From Petunia secreta (Eukaryota; Streptophyta; Magnoliopsida; Solanales; Solanaceae), in contig JARKIP010000011.1 of the NCBI GenBank assembly GCA_029990175.1, forward strand, positions 5,518,001 through 5,582,000: a stretch of DNA of 64,000 nucleotides. Direction: 5' to 3'. Under the pieces are notes generated by a model. The model made no database searches. It was not told the origin of the DNA and saw only the letters and a program-made list of their open reading frames with translations. The position numbers and the translations under genes were made by a program. Below are positions 10,693 through 24,190 of the stretch, in pieces. The stretch's first letter is position 1, and each line of letters opens with the position of its first letter.

Positions 10693-13308
10693 TGACACGA
10701 CCTGAACTCTGGCTAGGCCATATAGGCACCCGATATTCTCCCCTAGACCCGTCGGGGGAACCCTTATCACTAAGTTAATAAAATGGACACAAACTAGCTT
10801 GAGACAGACATTAAATAATCAAAAAGACATGCTGATATATACATGTATACAGAAAAAGTGTTTAGAAAGAAGTAAAACTGCCTACTCAATATACTAAGTT
10901 TAGGGCTATCGAGAACAGACATCTAAGAATACAAGAAAAAATGTACACCTCCCGAAGGGAGCAAAATACAACTGATATAATAAAACCTATGCTAGTGGCT
11001 ATCCTGAACAAAAGTCGACCCACCCCAACAGTTGGGGTCGTCTTCGCTCCTCAATCACGTTAACGAGCTCAATCTTAGAGCAAATCTGCCAAAACTAAAT
11101 AAATAGACAAGAAACAAAAAGAGGGTGAGTTGAAAGGACTTTGTAAGTGGGGGCTAGCTAGCTACCTCGCAGAAGCAGGTAAGCTACCCGGAAAGACAAG
11201 AAACCAATGTAACACTCATACTAATCAACCAATACATTCCTAAAGATATAAACATATACGTGCAGGTCACTACCACCGTAAATTACTCATATAACACCAG
11301 CACCCAATCTCCTCCTGAACTTAGGTACCAAGAGATAATATCTATACCAAAGACCAACTAGCTAACCAAGAGAAACAAGAAGTAAGCAATAGAAAAACAA
11401 ATTAATCTCATATATCGAGCACATTAAAGACCTGGAATAACAATCAGCTATCACAAAACAATCCTTGTCTTAAGATAGTATGAATATAGCATAGTGCCAC
11501 AGGGTCACGTGTGCCCGAATACCCTCCCGGAGCAGGCTCCCTCAAACTCTGAAGGTGTTTAAATTGATGCAAAATCCACCGCGCTATTAAGTGTGAGAAA
11601 TCCATGGCGCACTAACGATTCAAACTCCAGACCGCATCGGTGATACGAAATCCATAGCATATTGATGATTTGCATAAGGTAATATTGCATCCGCGGCGCA
11701 TCGACAGTTCACAATACCACTTAACAATAGCAAAGCCCTTCTAATATGAGTACATATTCATAACTATTACCTGCATGAGTCTTTCATCGCTCCATCAAAT
11801 GCCATTTCAAGAGTTACAACCTAATAAGGCTTCTCTATTCCTCAATTGATGTTCATAATCACAGTTTAACCCTCACTCGCAATGAATTGCTAAATCAAAG
11901 GCCTTTCCCTCAATATGACATTTAAAGATCAAGTCTAGCACATAAGATATATATATATATGTACAGTAGGAAGTTCATACTCTTGGCTCGACAAAGAGCC
12001 TTATGTAAGACAACACATCATAGTATCACATATAGAAAGGTAAAAAGTCACACAGTAGTACGACACCTCAAGATAATAAGCAAATAGAATGGCGGTGTAG
12101 TAAGTATGCCATACTGAAGCTACGCACGCAAGGGACACGTGGTAGATCATCCATGGGTTAAAGGCCGCCAAATTTAGGATGAAACCACTTACCTTTTAAT
12201 CTTGAGTCAAATGGACTATTAAAAAAACTCCATTCCTTCTCGACGCGTCGTGGAACCACTTTCCTCTAAGCGAAAGAAGGTATATTTCATAAATAAACGC
12301 TTAGAAATTGAAAACCAAATCTCTAGTTATTAGCCGGAGATAAAAGAAAATATAAAAGTTTCCCTCGGCCGGGCTTAGCCGAACACCCACAAAATTTATA
12401 TTTTAGACTATTCATACTCTCACGTGTCCAAATATGCTATAGGATTGCATTTTCGGGTTCAATTCGACCTATTTCCTATAGTTCCCAAACTTAGGATTCT
12501 AACCCCAATTTTCCAATCCAATTTTTTTATAGAATTCAACTGCCTTATCATTTATTTGACATAGTAAAAAATATATATGGATCATACCTGTTGATTATAG
12601 ACATTTTGGTACTTAGCTTAGAACTGCTTGGAATTGGTGGAATTGAGATGAAAATCAAATCAACCGACAGCGGTCCTTTTATACCCCTGAAACAACATGT
12701 TCGTGCCACCCAGGATATCATCGCGGAACCCCTTCATCGCCTTAGCATTCTCAAGGACTTGGTTGCACTTTGGGGCTGCATAAAGCAGCTCCAAGCACGA
12801 GATCGCACACTCTGTGCACAGAAGTCTTCATCAGCACCTGCTGGTGCTGCAATTTTTGTCCTAATGTGACCGTACAAGGCATGGAATGACCATAAAACAA
12901 CGCGTTTCTGACATGCTCGCGAAGATGGATTTTGAATTGGATTCTTGAAACTCAAGATACAGATCCCACTGAAAGCGGTAGATTTCTTGACTCTCGGACT
13001 TAAGTAAAAATTATCCGAACAACCTTGGATTTCACTTTTGAAACTTCCCACAAGTCACAAAATGCCATACAAACCTAATGCAACTCTTGAATTTTTAATT
13101 GGAGCTCATTTACTCAAATCGAGATTGGAAACCTCTTTTAAGTATTCCGACAAACCGAAACAGAAACCTTCCTCAAAAACCTACCAAACAAGGTTCTAAT
13201 CAGCTCAAATTTTAAAGACATGTCCTAATGGATCTTACAAAGCTTTTAAGATTGTCAGTATAACAATCGAAGTCCTAACTCCCAAAATGAATGATTGAGG
13301 TCGTTTCA
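10693..13308 (-). repeat. 3' LTR of minus gypsy element (2616 bp)
   Basis: Plus-strand start TGACACGA and end TCGTTTCA: read on the minus strand it runs TGAAACGA...TCGTGTCA, matching the TGAAACGA...TCGTTTCA ends of the array LTRs. A short TA run lies near 11950. The open frames at 12591-13051 are LTR sequence, not genes. Confidence 0.88.
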
Positions 13309-13320
13309 TTCTCCTCCACT
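13309..13320 (-). other. Polypurine tract of minus gypsy element
   Basis: The minus strand reads AGTGGAGGAGAA directly before the LTR start TGAAACGA. The same tract, GTAGAGGAGAA, precedes LTR2 and LTR3 of the array. Confidence 0.7.
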
Positions 13321-14840
13321 TAGATGAACGAGCTTAAGTCTAAACCAGATTTGACATAGATAGATAGAACACTTGCAGGACCTTCATCAAATACTCCAAA
13401 GAACTCATGACTAAAAAGTCAGAATTATAACACACGCACTAGACTTACAAATAAATTATATCCAGATAATATCATAACACCATTGCGTGGCTTATTCTAA
13501 CTAAGTCGACCCTTCCTCAATCACGAGATGAGAGTTTTACATTTTTATAATAAAGATACACAGAAATCTTGATGGATTATCACGATCTTGTCGATGAAGC
13601 ACCTTGCCGATATAATTTTTGATATAAATTTGACCCGATGAATCCATGATTTAGCTTGCACTTCGGCAATGGCTTAGTAATTTAATATTTGCAATAAGAA
13701 TTGGAGGCAGACTCCTCCACTTAGAGCATAAACTCATGCAGCTAATTTGAATAGGAACAACTATCCTCCCTCATTCCGCTGGACTAAGGAAGACGTAGCT
13801 AAAAATAGAATGCAACTCAGACCTGAGCTACCAAATTACCCTCTCAACTTGCCAAACAACTGCAACTCTCGAGTTAAGAACTTCATACCTTCACCACAAG
13901 CACCATCGCCTAATGGATCAATTTTCACGGGTCAAATGATGCCTCTCACTATCCTTAGTAGCCTTGAAAAATAACAATGTACTTACCCGGCTATATTGAA
14001 ATGCACTCTGGCTCAACACAGGGAATATCACAAGCGGCTACCAACTGTCCTAGCTTACTAGCACCAGAAGAAGAAAAAATGGCACTAAACTGGGACATGA
14101 ATAATTAGAGCTTCACGAAGCTCATCTTCTCATTTGCTTGGGTACCAGAGCTAGACTACTTCCGAGTCAAGCTAGCTAGAGAATTGCAATGGGAGAAATA
14201 GACGTTAAATGAGTTTATGGCACAACTTTCATGCTAATTCAACCTTCCAATGAGAAAGAAGCTCCGACAATTCACCAGAAAACCCTTTTTATAATTGAGA
14301 CAAGCTCATGATATAACAATTACTCAACTAGCATCTCGAACCAAGGTGAGATGCATAGATCAAATTTTTCTTACAAATCACTTTACACAAGAATGATCAA
14401 TGACACTCTCGTATGATGATGAATAAGAATTCCATCATTCTACCAATAAAAAATCCACAAAGAGAGAAACAAAATTACTCATATAGTGACAAGAAATGGC
14501 ACGTCATAATGCCAACATTGATACTTAATTTAGAGCCCCTTACACTCAAACCAAATAGACAACCAAGGTCTCAAAACCCCCCAGAAATAAAACATACCAA
14601 AAACTCACCCCCTCTACCACACCAATCCATAACAAAAACGACATTCTAGGAAACCATGGGAACGTGATAAGAAAAATGATTTTCGGATCGATCAAAAGAA
14701 TCAAATCTCACTCATAGATAAGGAAAGAAGAATCACCTGGGACTACTACATCGGATGCCTCAACATCCTGCATGACTGGCAGTGCATAGAACTCATTTGA
14801 AGAAATTGCTTGCGTCTATGGGAAAGAGACTGAGACCGAC
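13321..14840 (-). other. Internal tract of minus gypsy element without recognisable domains
   Basis: No domain recognised. The stretch around 13985-14090, read on the minus strand, aligns with 27350-27450 in the array (GTAGCCGCTTGTGAT and GTTGAGC words shared). The tract is therefore a conserved part of this non-autonomous family, not random filler. Open frames at 13747-13974 and 14413-14649 are on the other strand and show no family resemblance. Confidence 0.6.
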
Positions 14841-14843
14841 CCT

Positions 14844-15934
14844 CTAGAGAAGCCAATATATTCTTGAAATCATATGCTGCAGACTAAATTGGACTGATAA
14901 GTGGCATTCCCTGATCTTTAGAATCCCTGCTTCTGGATGAGGTATTAGAAAGCGTAAACTACGAGATCTCTTGCTCTCCCATTCTAACTCCTCCATCTCT
15001 AATTTGTGATATGCCTCATACCTCGTAGAAATATTAACAGTGACATCAAATGGAGTCTTAGCCTCAATCTCACAAGCCATCTAGAAACGCAAATAGGGAC
15101 AAAGCCAATCAATAAAATTTCTGACCTTCTCGGAGGGCTCCTATACAAGATCTAGAGCATACACAGATAACTCAAAGAACAAAAGCTCATACTCCAAGAC
15201 TGACAGGTTACCTTATCCAATCCTCTCAAATTGCCTCTTTTCTCATCCTTCTAACTGTGAGGAAAAAACATCTCCATGAATTGGTGGGACACTCACTCCA
15301 AGTCAGCTTAGGCAAGCCCTGCCTAGCTGATCAGAGTGCGGTCGACCAAGCTAAAGTTGGACCCTCAAACTGAAAGGTAGTATACTGAACTCCATATTGC
15401 TCAAGATACCCAAGGGGCTCATGAATACGATGTCATCGATCAAGAAACACATGGGGCTTAAGCTTATCTGATGTATGATCAGAGAATGTTGGATGATTAA
15501 GTTTAGTAAAATTATACAGCCTGGCTAGATCATTAGCCTGATTTTCTACGTGGGCTGGCTGACCAGCCTGAGCAACCAGAGCCACAATACATGCTGCCTC
15601 TGGAACATAATTTACTAGAGCACCATCAAGAGCTGGAATAGGAGCTCCCTGAGCTCGAACATTTGTATTTGTGGCAGCCCTATGAGCCGCCTGAGGAATA
15701 GGAGGTTCCTGCGGTATTTGTGCCACCAAGTATATCATAAAAGCATCGTAGAGAGCCAGGGGAACCATAAAGCCCTGCTCCCCGTGGCCACCGAGAGCTG
15801 GCACATCTAGGGCCTCTACAACTCATTGTCAATATAATCCACAACTCTCAGGGCCTGGGTAGCTCTAGCCCCAAGCTGGGCTACTGTCTGTCGAGCTCCT
15901 AGCCTTTGTTGATTTCTGTATGAGGGTTCACCAT
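14844..15934 (-). pseudogene. gag: Gypsy Gag of minus element, broken
   Basis: Starts at an ATG at 15932-15934 in the context ATGGTGAACCC, which is also the gag start context at 25341 and 31568. The open piece 15433-15804 contains LYDAFMIYLVAQIPQEPP, which is shared with the two other gag copies. The piece 14844-15080 contains AKTPFDVTVNISTRYEAYHKL, matching RTPFDVVVDIGRRYGAYNKL at 26113-26200. Frames are interrupted several times. The protein belongs to the gypsy gag group by its capsid pattern. Assignment to a chromovirus lineage is plausible but not proven. Confidence 0.75.
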
Positions 15935-16117
15935 CACTGCGAAATAATTTCAAAAAAGGTTTAGCTTCCAACAGGAAGAACTACTCAGGATTAAGAAGGA
16001 AATAGAAGAAACTTCCTAAATGCCATCATAGGCTCTCGTAGATAGGTATCGACGTATTTGGACCCACCAGCGAGTCTCTGCTAGACACAGTCTTAGTCTG
16101 GATAAATACTAAACTGG

Positions 16118-16129
16118 GCTCTGATACCA
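16118..16129 (-). other. Primer-binding site (initiator Met tRNA)
   Basis: The minus strand reads TGGTATCAGAGC, the standard complement to plant initiator Met tRNA, two bases inside the LTR. Confidence 0.85.
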
Positions 16130-16131
16130 AC

Positions 16132-16336
16132 TGACACGATCCAGATTTCTCGTTAGGCCGTGCGGGCACCCGACATTCTCCCATAAACCCGTCGGGTTAA
16201 CACTTATCAGCAAGTTAATGAAATGGACACAAAATATCTTGAGTCAGACATTGAATAATCAAAAGGACATGTTGATATATACTATATGCAGAAAAGTTGT
16301 TTGGAAAGAAGTACAGTTGCCTACTCAATATACTAG
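16132..16336 (-). repeat. 5' LTR remnant of minus gypsy element
   Basis: First 205 plus-strand bases match 10693 onward (TGACACGA, then ...CTACTCAATATACTA). At 16337 the sequence switches to the TGAAATGA start of the plus-strand array. The missing part should resume on the far side of the array, outside the window. Confidence 0.8.
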
Positions 16337-18544
16337 TGAAATGACCTTAGCTAGTCGTTTCAGGATTTAAGATGATGAATGGTGTGCCGATAGACTAAAA
16401 TGCTCCATAGAGTCCATTAGGACTTGTCTGCAAAATTTGAGCTGATTTGGACCTTGTTTGATAGGTTTTCTGTGAATCCAACAATTGCTTTACATTCGTA
16501 TGGTCATTTTTGACCTGTGGGAACTTTTGAAAATAAATTCAAAGGTCGTTTGGTCAGTTTCGCTAAAATTCTGAAGGTTAAAAAATCAACTTCTTTCCGT
16601 AGGAGCCGATTATTGAGTTTCAGAGATCCGATTCGAGTTCTGTCTTTGTGAGCATGTCAAACAAGTGTTGTATGACTTGTTTACTAATTTTAGGGTCATT
16701 CCGAGCCTTTTAGGGTCCTATTTGAACACAAATTGCAGACCTGCAGCTGCTGGTGCAAAAATCTGCACTGTAAGCAGCTTCACATGTAGGTTAAATGGTC
16801 ATATTACGATGCAGTTTTCGCCCAATATACTTAGAATTAAGGAGATCTTTATATGGAATTAAAGCCCCATTTCTCTAGTTTCTAACTCCGCAAAATGTTT
16901 GTTAATACGACATCGGAGTATAGAGATACAAGTGTTCGAAATCGGACAACTCAAGCAGGCAGCTTACCCACCTACTTAAATATACACACACTCTAAGTAG
17001 GCGTTTCTCTTGATTATTCTAGATTAGAATAGAAAGAAAAACTTTAGTAAAAAAATGTATCACGCTGCTTGTTTAGAAGCTTATGCGTGAGAAACCATTT
17101 ACGGAAAGTAATGGCTTAGCTTTCTAGGATTAGTTAGCTAAAGAAAACTTGGTGCAAAATCGTCCCTGATTATCTCTGGCACTAAAGTTTCAGCGAGTTA
17201 CAATTAAGCTAATTAATTCTACAGTAGTTTCTTATGATGATTACGTATGTTTAGTTTGATTTAAACTATTATTCGGAAGATTGAATGGTTAATTAGAGTT
17301 CTAAACTAAAATATAAAAATTAGTACTTTATGAAATTGAATGGGTATATGACATCAAAATATGAAAACTAATGATACAATTGGACTCGTGAGATTATGAG
17401 GAGTTCGGAAATGTATTGTTTATGGGTTTTTCGGCTAAGCCCGACCCTGAGATATTTTGGTTATTTTTCTTTATTCTTCGTATACAGATAATATATTATT
17501 TATCCGGGCACTTATAAGTGCGAATATATTTCTTTGGCTCAGAAAAGTATTATGTTGAGGAATGTCGGGCAAGAAAGGAAGCTATCCAGTGGCTATTCTA
17601 ACCCCAGATCTAAGGTAAGTGATTTCATCCTTTCTTTGACGGCCTTCGGTCTTTATAGATGATCTATGCACGTATCCTTCACGTGTGTAGCTGCCGATAA
17701 AGCGTACTTACTACGCCAAAGCTTCGTGGCTAGTTTTTTGTTTTATTGCTAAGTGTTGTTCTGTATTTGCTATGTAATTGGGAGTATGATACTCCGCCAG
17801 TGAGCGAGACATGTTCAGTTTGCCTGATATGTGTGATAGGATGTACTGCATTTATTGTTGAGTTAAGGATAAGAAAGTTGTGGTAATGCTAATTAAGGAA
17901 CTATAAGCTTAAGATTATGTATAGAACGCAAAAGCTTAAGTTTTTCTATGGATTTCGATTGAATAATTTTTTTATTATTTTTTGATATGCAGCCTAGTGA
18001 TAGATGCATTATACCGGGCTCGGTGTTGAGCCAAGAATAGAGGTATCTTATTAGTAGTATGAACTTGAACTTTAGGGACGACACGTGAATACTAATTTGA
18101 GGATATAAACTCTACAATTGATAAGAACACCTATTACTGAGCTGTGAGCTTAATAATGAATGGAGAACTGAATTCATGATACGATTATGAGCATAAACTG
18201 GGTGATAGACGTATCATATTAGGTTGGGAATCCTTATAAGGTTCAATGCTTACTTATTGTACGATAGTTTGAATTGTGTGGCGTTACATATAATATCATC
18301 ATGGCTGAGCATTAATATGGGAGCAAGTGTCGTCTGCCCCAGGAGCAGGAATATTCCGCTCCACGAGCAGACTTATTTCACTCGGATTGTAAATCATATT
18401 GCCGGACTCGATAATTGTCCAGAGCCGGGGCAGGTTAATATTGAGTACGTATCTCACGGTGCAGATGAGGTTTATCAGACATTTGGGAACATGTGACCCC
18501 ATTGCATCATACTGCGTTCATTCACTACAACAAATTAGACCATC

Positions 18545-18900
18545 AACCATATTTGAAAAGTGTGGCCTAAACTACTAGAAAGTGTGTTCTTTGATCAAAG
18601 GCCACACTTTTTGACCTAAGGCAATGCTTTTCGAAGGATGGCCTAAACCAGCATTACCTTTTTCCTAAGTCAACGCTTTGTATTGACCAAAGGCCACACT
18701 TTTTACATACCCCCAATGGCTAACGCTTTTCACATCATATAACTAGTACTTTTGAAGTGTAGTCTTTTTTACTCTTTAAGCCACGCTTTCCAACCGTGGC
18801 TCCTAAAGCAACACTTATAAAATGTGGCCTATTTTACTGCAAAGGACACACCTTAGCTAGCATCCTATGGCCACACTTTTCAAGTGTAGCATTTGTGTAT
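18545..18900. repeat. CACTA subterminal repeats, left
   Basis: Multiple near-identical words around GTGTGGCC, GGCCACACTT and CTTTTCAA, in both orientations. They mirror the set at 24195-24380. Confidence 0.75.
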
Positions 18901-21540
18901 ACACCCTATAATCATATCTATTATCATATAAATTGAGATCATCGAATAATTAACTATATTGACTAATTGCCAAATAACTAGATTTGTTTCAAATGCTTAT
19001 AATTGCAATGAACATTGAAACTATACATTTAATCTGTTGAATCAATGAATATATCAAATTGCTTGTATGTACTAGCAATAAACTTCACAAAACCTAATGT
19101 CATACAGTATCATGAACAATACACATCATGGTTGTCCAATTGTCTTCATGAACTTCAAAAAGATCAAATTGATTTCTTGTCGCCGTACCCAAATGCAGAC
19201 TAGAATTTTCCTACACATGAAATAAAAAATTACATAGAAACCATTAGTATGCAGCTGCAATGTTTAGAGTATGAAAACAAAAACTACAAATTATAAGAAG
19301 ATAACCGCAACAAACTAAAGTATAACATTGGCTTTGCCATTTTTCTTAGCTCGGGCTGGAAAGAAACTAAACTGAACAACCAAATTATAGTGTAACTCAG
19401 GGGATTACAACAGGTTATTGCCTAGAATTGCATAAAGTCACAATCAGCATGACAGGATACATATTTTTTAATAGTTTTTGGATAATCTATACCCTAATTC
19501 CTGATTATTTCAAGACAATGCAAAGATCCTTCAAGAAATGACTCTCAATGAAATGATTCTCATTGTTCTCTCTCACCTAAATAAGTTTTCCAAATACTCT
19601 GCAACTCTGTCTCTACTATTGTCGAGCCATTTAATTATAAAATTTTAAGAATCACTATCTTTTAGATGAGGAATGAAGTAACTTACATTGTTAAAATTAT
19701 AAAGTATATAGCTGAGAATAAGCCAGATATAATATGTTTATAACAAGTTGAGAACGATAGGCATATTTCTAAACTATTAGAATGCCAACTCGCATATATG
19801 TGGTAAAAGGTATTCTTCTTCAGCAATGCTTACAAATTGATAGATAATTGGTAAAATTCTAGTAATAAAAAAACCAGCAATTATATGACATTCATGTACA
19901 AAAGTAAAATATAATCACTCACTTAGAATAGAGGGATGCTATATGTAATGAATTAAGAGATGTAAACTCACATTCCAGTAGTGTTCATTCGTAATACCAA
20001 ATCCTCCCAAAATTTTCTTGGAATTGTCTAAAGCATCTATTCACATAGTATCATACGATTGCCAGGCTTTTAAATCATTGTATGTTCAATTATTCTTGTT
20101 TCTGCAGAATCAATGACTCAATAGACCTGCCTATAACATGAGACTAATTGAATGTTGCTTGCTGCATTCATAATCAAATTCACATGCAAACTAGTTACAA
20201 GCACAGCAAGAGAAAATCGACAACCCCCAAGAAGGTGCTTAAGATAAACAAGTGTAAAAGTTTCCAACTAATTGCAAACCTATCTTCATAATAGACAATT
20301 CAAAGTTCTGGACAACATTAAATAGAAATACAGATGTAGCAACGTCAATAACATGAGATTCATACATTAAGGGTCCATAAATCTATATCTGAAGGCAAAA
20401 TAGATCAGCATAAATATTGTAGGAGTACATTCAACAGACATTAACTTAATGTTCTAGGTGATAGAAGTAAGATCATAAGTTGTTATTACTAGAGCTGTTA
20501 CGACTAATCTATAAATAAAATAGAGACATAAAATTTACTTATGAACAACATTTTTGAGAGAAATGTAATTGTATTAAAGAATAAAGCATCGATAAAGTGC
20601 TGAATAAACAGGTTTTGAATAAAAAAAACAAAGGAAATAAGGGATTCTTATGAGCAATATTAAGCTTAACAATTTCTCTTCTCGCCTCCAGCTCATCCAT
20701 TTCCTGGTGGTGAAAAATATGTAACCATCAAATAAAGTTCTTATAAGCTAACAAATAATGCTTGTGAAGGACAATAAATCCCAAGGACAGATAACAACTA
20801 TAGCAGCTAGCTTACCTCAGGAGTTGAAGGACTCTTACGCTGTAATCCATTCAACTATAACAATCAACAGTAACTACTTAATCGCAAAAAATGATGTGGT
20901 AAAGTACCTTGGTATGTTAATAAAGGTATTCGATTGTTCTTCTCAATGACAAATTAATTTGAGCTAGCTAGTATTTCCCCAATAGTACATTAATTTGTTG
21001 AAGTGGCACATTAAGTAGATACGAAAGGCCACTTCACATTTCACAGGATCTAGGAGAGTCAATTAAACAAATTGCAAAGGTTCTGAAACAAGACAAGGAA
21101 TTTCAAAAAAAAAAAAATGCATAGAATCATTAAACAAGAAAAGGAGTTTCAGAAATTTCATAGAATCAAAATTTAAAATCTTTAAAACTGAATGAGAAAG
21201 TTCATAAAAATCTTACAAATAAGTTTATGGGAGATAAAACGAATTCAGCTCACAAGAAGTGGTTGGATGATCGATGTTAGCCGAATTGGTCGATGATTTA
21301 AGCAGATGCCGAAATCGCGTCGACAACAATATGTTGAACAAATAATTTTTAGCTAGGGTTTGACAAATAATACCTTTAGTGTTGAAAATTTCTTTTCTTA
21401 AATGGAAGATATGTGTTCATTCACAAAATTTAGTTTTCTGCCAACGGGGGCGAGGGAGATTTCAGACTATCAGTCTATCCCAAAATGAAATGATTTTGAT
21501 ACTCTCAACCCTGTTGGAGGAATCTATATCTACATTTTTA
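18901..21540. other. CACTA interior, non-coding
   Basis: AT-rich, no recognisable gene. The 63-codon frame at 20758-20949 is too short and has no motif. Confidence 0.6.
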
Positions 21541-21543
21541 TTA

Positions 21544-21872
21544 CTCCCTTCGGTGCATATTAATTGATTTTTTTGGTTGTTTCACGTAAATTAAGAAATT
21601 CACTTTTTAGCATTAATTAAAAAGGTCATTTACGAAATTAACCTTTCACTTTTTAGCATTAATTAAAAAGGTCATTTACGAAATTAACCTTTGTCTCTTT
21701 CATATTTACTTATAGAAATTTGTGAGGACTTTTAAAAAATGTATTTAGATCATTTATTGACAAAGGTGTATTTGGGAAGAACTATCTAAAAGCTTCTTGA
21801 ATTTTGAACAAATCAATTATTTTGGACCAAGGATAAAAGGCCAAAAAATTAAATAAAGTGGACCGGAGGGAG
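21544..21872. mobile_element. Stowaway-like MITE in the CACTA, 329 bp
   Basis: Ends CTCCCTTCGGT and ACCGGAGGGAG are terminal inverted repeats, flanked by TA on both sides (21542-21543 and 21873-21874), as in Tc1/mariner-type Stowaway MITEs. It contains a 46-bp direct duplication. Confidence 0.8.
21601..21692 (+). repeat. 46-bp perfect direct duplication inside MITE
   Basis: The unit beginning CACTTTTTAGCATTAATT at 21601-21646 is repeated at 21647-21692 without a gap and without a visible difference. Confidence 0.9.
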
Positions 21873-21874
21873 TA

Positions 21875-24190
21875 TATTAAAAGGAGGGTAGTAAGCCTAT
21901 GGAAAGTAGTCAAGTGTCAAAGTTGTAGGAAGCCACATGGAAATATTAAGCTAGCGTTTGGACATAGATTTTCAAATAATAACACTTTTTGGGTGAAGTT
22001 TGATATGAAAATGAAAATGAAAAAGTGTTTGGACACACTTTTTGGGAACAATTTTTTTGGCTAAGAAAGAGCCTTTAAGCTTTTATGAAAATGAAGAAAC
22101 TCAACTTTTTGGCTCAAAAAGAGCCTTGAGTTTTTGGGACTTTTTGGGAGAAGTTTTGATCAAATAGCATAAACAAACAGTTTTTCTCCCAAAAACTCCC
22201 AAAAAATATCCCCAAAAACTATAAACAAACGGGCGCAGACAAACATTAGTTATTTAGTTAGTTTAGTTAATTCTTTTATTTGAATTTTAAGAGTAGTTGG
22301 AACCTGAATTTAATTCGTTGACATAATAAACAGACACGAAGCAAAAAAGGATAGGGCTGTCGTGGTGATGCACGCGACTGCAAGCTAAGTGGCAACATAA
22401 GTACTACTTACCTTTAAACACGATTTAAATTAGTTGAAGTTTATATTGTGATCTTTCTTAGTATGTTACTTAATTTTTGAAAAATTCCATGAGGAACATA
22501 GATTCTGCTACTGTTTGGAGTGAAGTTTTCAGTCTTTAGAATGAGTTGGAATTTATTGTTCATTTCACCTCATGAAGAAAAGATAAACTACTTGAAGCAA
22601 CAACATGTTTGAAATTCCATCGAAACTAATTTTGCATCATGATTATCTGCCATAACTATGAAACAATCAGGCTAATCATTTTCTTGGATGAAGTTGTTTC
22701 TAAGGAAACCTGTGTTACAGATAGATAAATTTATAGAGTATTTCTTTTTTATGGGTCACAAATAGAAAGACCTTGCATTTTTATTATGATGCTGGTGGTA
22801 TAGATTCAAATGCTATTAGAAATATTGTACAAAGAAAAAAAATCTCAGCTAAATTTGAGACATTAAGATCTACTATATTTTTATTAACTTATTATCGGTT
22901 TTATATGTATTGAGTCATATTATAAGTTCACTTGATTGTATCACTAACCATAATTTCACAGTTATTAATAGAAAATTATTCATCTTCAAATTACTCATGT
23001 ATGATTAAGTTAGCATTTTAATCATCCTAAATTTTTTAGATAGTTTTATTACGACTGCATGTGAATCTTTTGAGGGTTCGGACCGAGCTTTCATACACAA
23101 AAATATATATGATGTAGAAAAATCATTATAGACTTACTAATGGAGAAATATTCTTCAAACTGTGATGTAGAAAAATCATAAGCCATTCACATTTAATTAA
23201 TCTACGTTCTACTTTCACGTATTGAAAAGCTTAAACTATAGACTAATGTATTCTAGTAAAAATAAATTTCATTGTGCGTTTACATCAAAGTATTTCAGTT
23301 TATCTTAATTCCGCCGAGATTTCATAAGGTAACAATGCATATTAAATAATCATGGTTAAGAAAAAAAAAAGTAAATGTGCAAAAACATGTCATACATCCA
23401 TTTGTTTAGTATAAACTTTTTGTGTAAGTTTTTACCATATAATCTAAATGTGAGTTCTAGGATTTGATTATAAATTTTGTAATTTTTCTTTCTGAAACTA
23501 TCCATTGATCAATTACTATTTACTTTTCAAAATGGCTCGCTTAAAAATGCCATTATTAAACATTCTTTTACATCACTATTTTGGATATCGAAAGGGATCC
23601 TTTTACTATTTTCAGTGAACAATTTTCATGGGCCACAAGTAGAAATGGGTTGACAATTCCAGTTTAAGGTTATAAATGTACATATAGCAAATTAATCTAC
23701 ACAAGTAGTATATAATTTTTTATTATTATTTAGTTTGAGGTATTATTGAATCTATTTTTGTCAACTTATATTGTTTGCATCACAAACTGTGGTCAATAAA
23801 TTATTTGCATTGCAGACTATATGATTATTTTGTGGTTTCAAATTTTTTATCTTTTGAATAAGCACATCATTAATTAACTCCAAATATTCATATTTTCGTA
23901 CAATGGTGAATGGCAAAGCCATATCAAAATTTTATATTATCTATATTGACATAGGAAATTTATTAGGATTAGTTTCTATTAATATCGATCGCGCATCGCG
24001 CGGGTACTATACTAATTATTTTTTAATAGCAAAGCTTGGGAAGGCAATGGTTTTGGGGGAAAAGAAAAAGTAATGGTAACGGCGGAAGAATTTTTGTAAA
24101 AATTTAAAGTAAAAACTATTAGAGCACGGTTTACTTGCGTTGCATTTAGGTTTTTAAAAAGGAACGTTTGGAAAGTGTTGTTATAGGGAC
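21875..24190. other. CACTA interior, right part, non-coding
   Basis: No gene recognised. 21955-22240 has repeated TTTTTGGG and CCCAAAAA words that could fold into a hairpin (AACTTTTTGGCTC against GAGTTTTTGGGAC), perhaps a further degraded MITE. The rest is plain AT-rich sequence. Confidence 0.45.

Larger units (their letters stand above)
10693..16336 (-). mobile_element. Gag-only Ty3/gypsy element, minus strand
   Basis: Element order on the minus strand: 5' LTR remnant (16132-16336), primer site, gag, non-coding or unrecognisable tract, polypurine tract, 3' LTR (10693-13308). The internal region is only 2823 bp and no RT or integrase can be recognised, so it is a non-autonomous form. Gag and the following tract match those of the plus-strand array at 25146-28066 and 31370-58308, so it is a sister copy. 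Its 5' LTR is interrupted at 16336/16337 by that array. Confidence 0.85.

Noticed and set aside
18224..18496. 90-codon open frame in LTR1 with a 118-codon counterpart in LTR2 (30318-30674)
   Set aside because: The two frames are similar only because the LTRs are copies. There is no domain, the frame ends differ, and the minus-strand LTR at 10693-13308 does not keep it.
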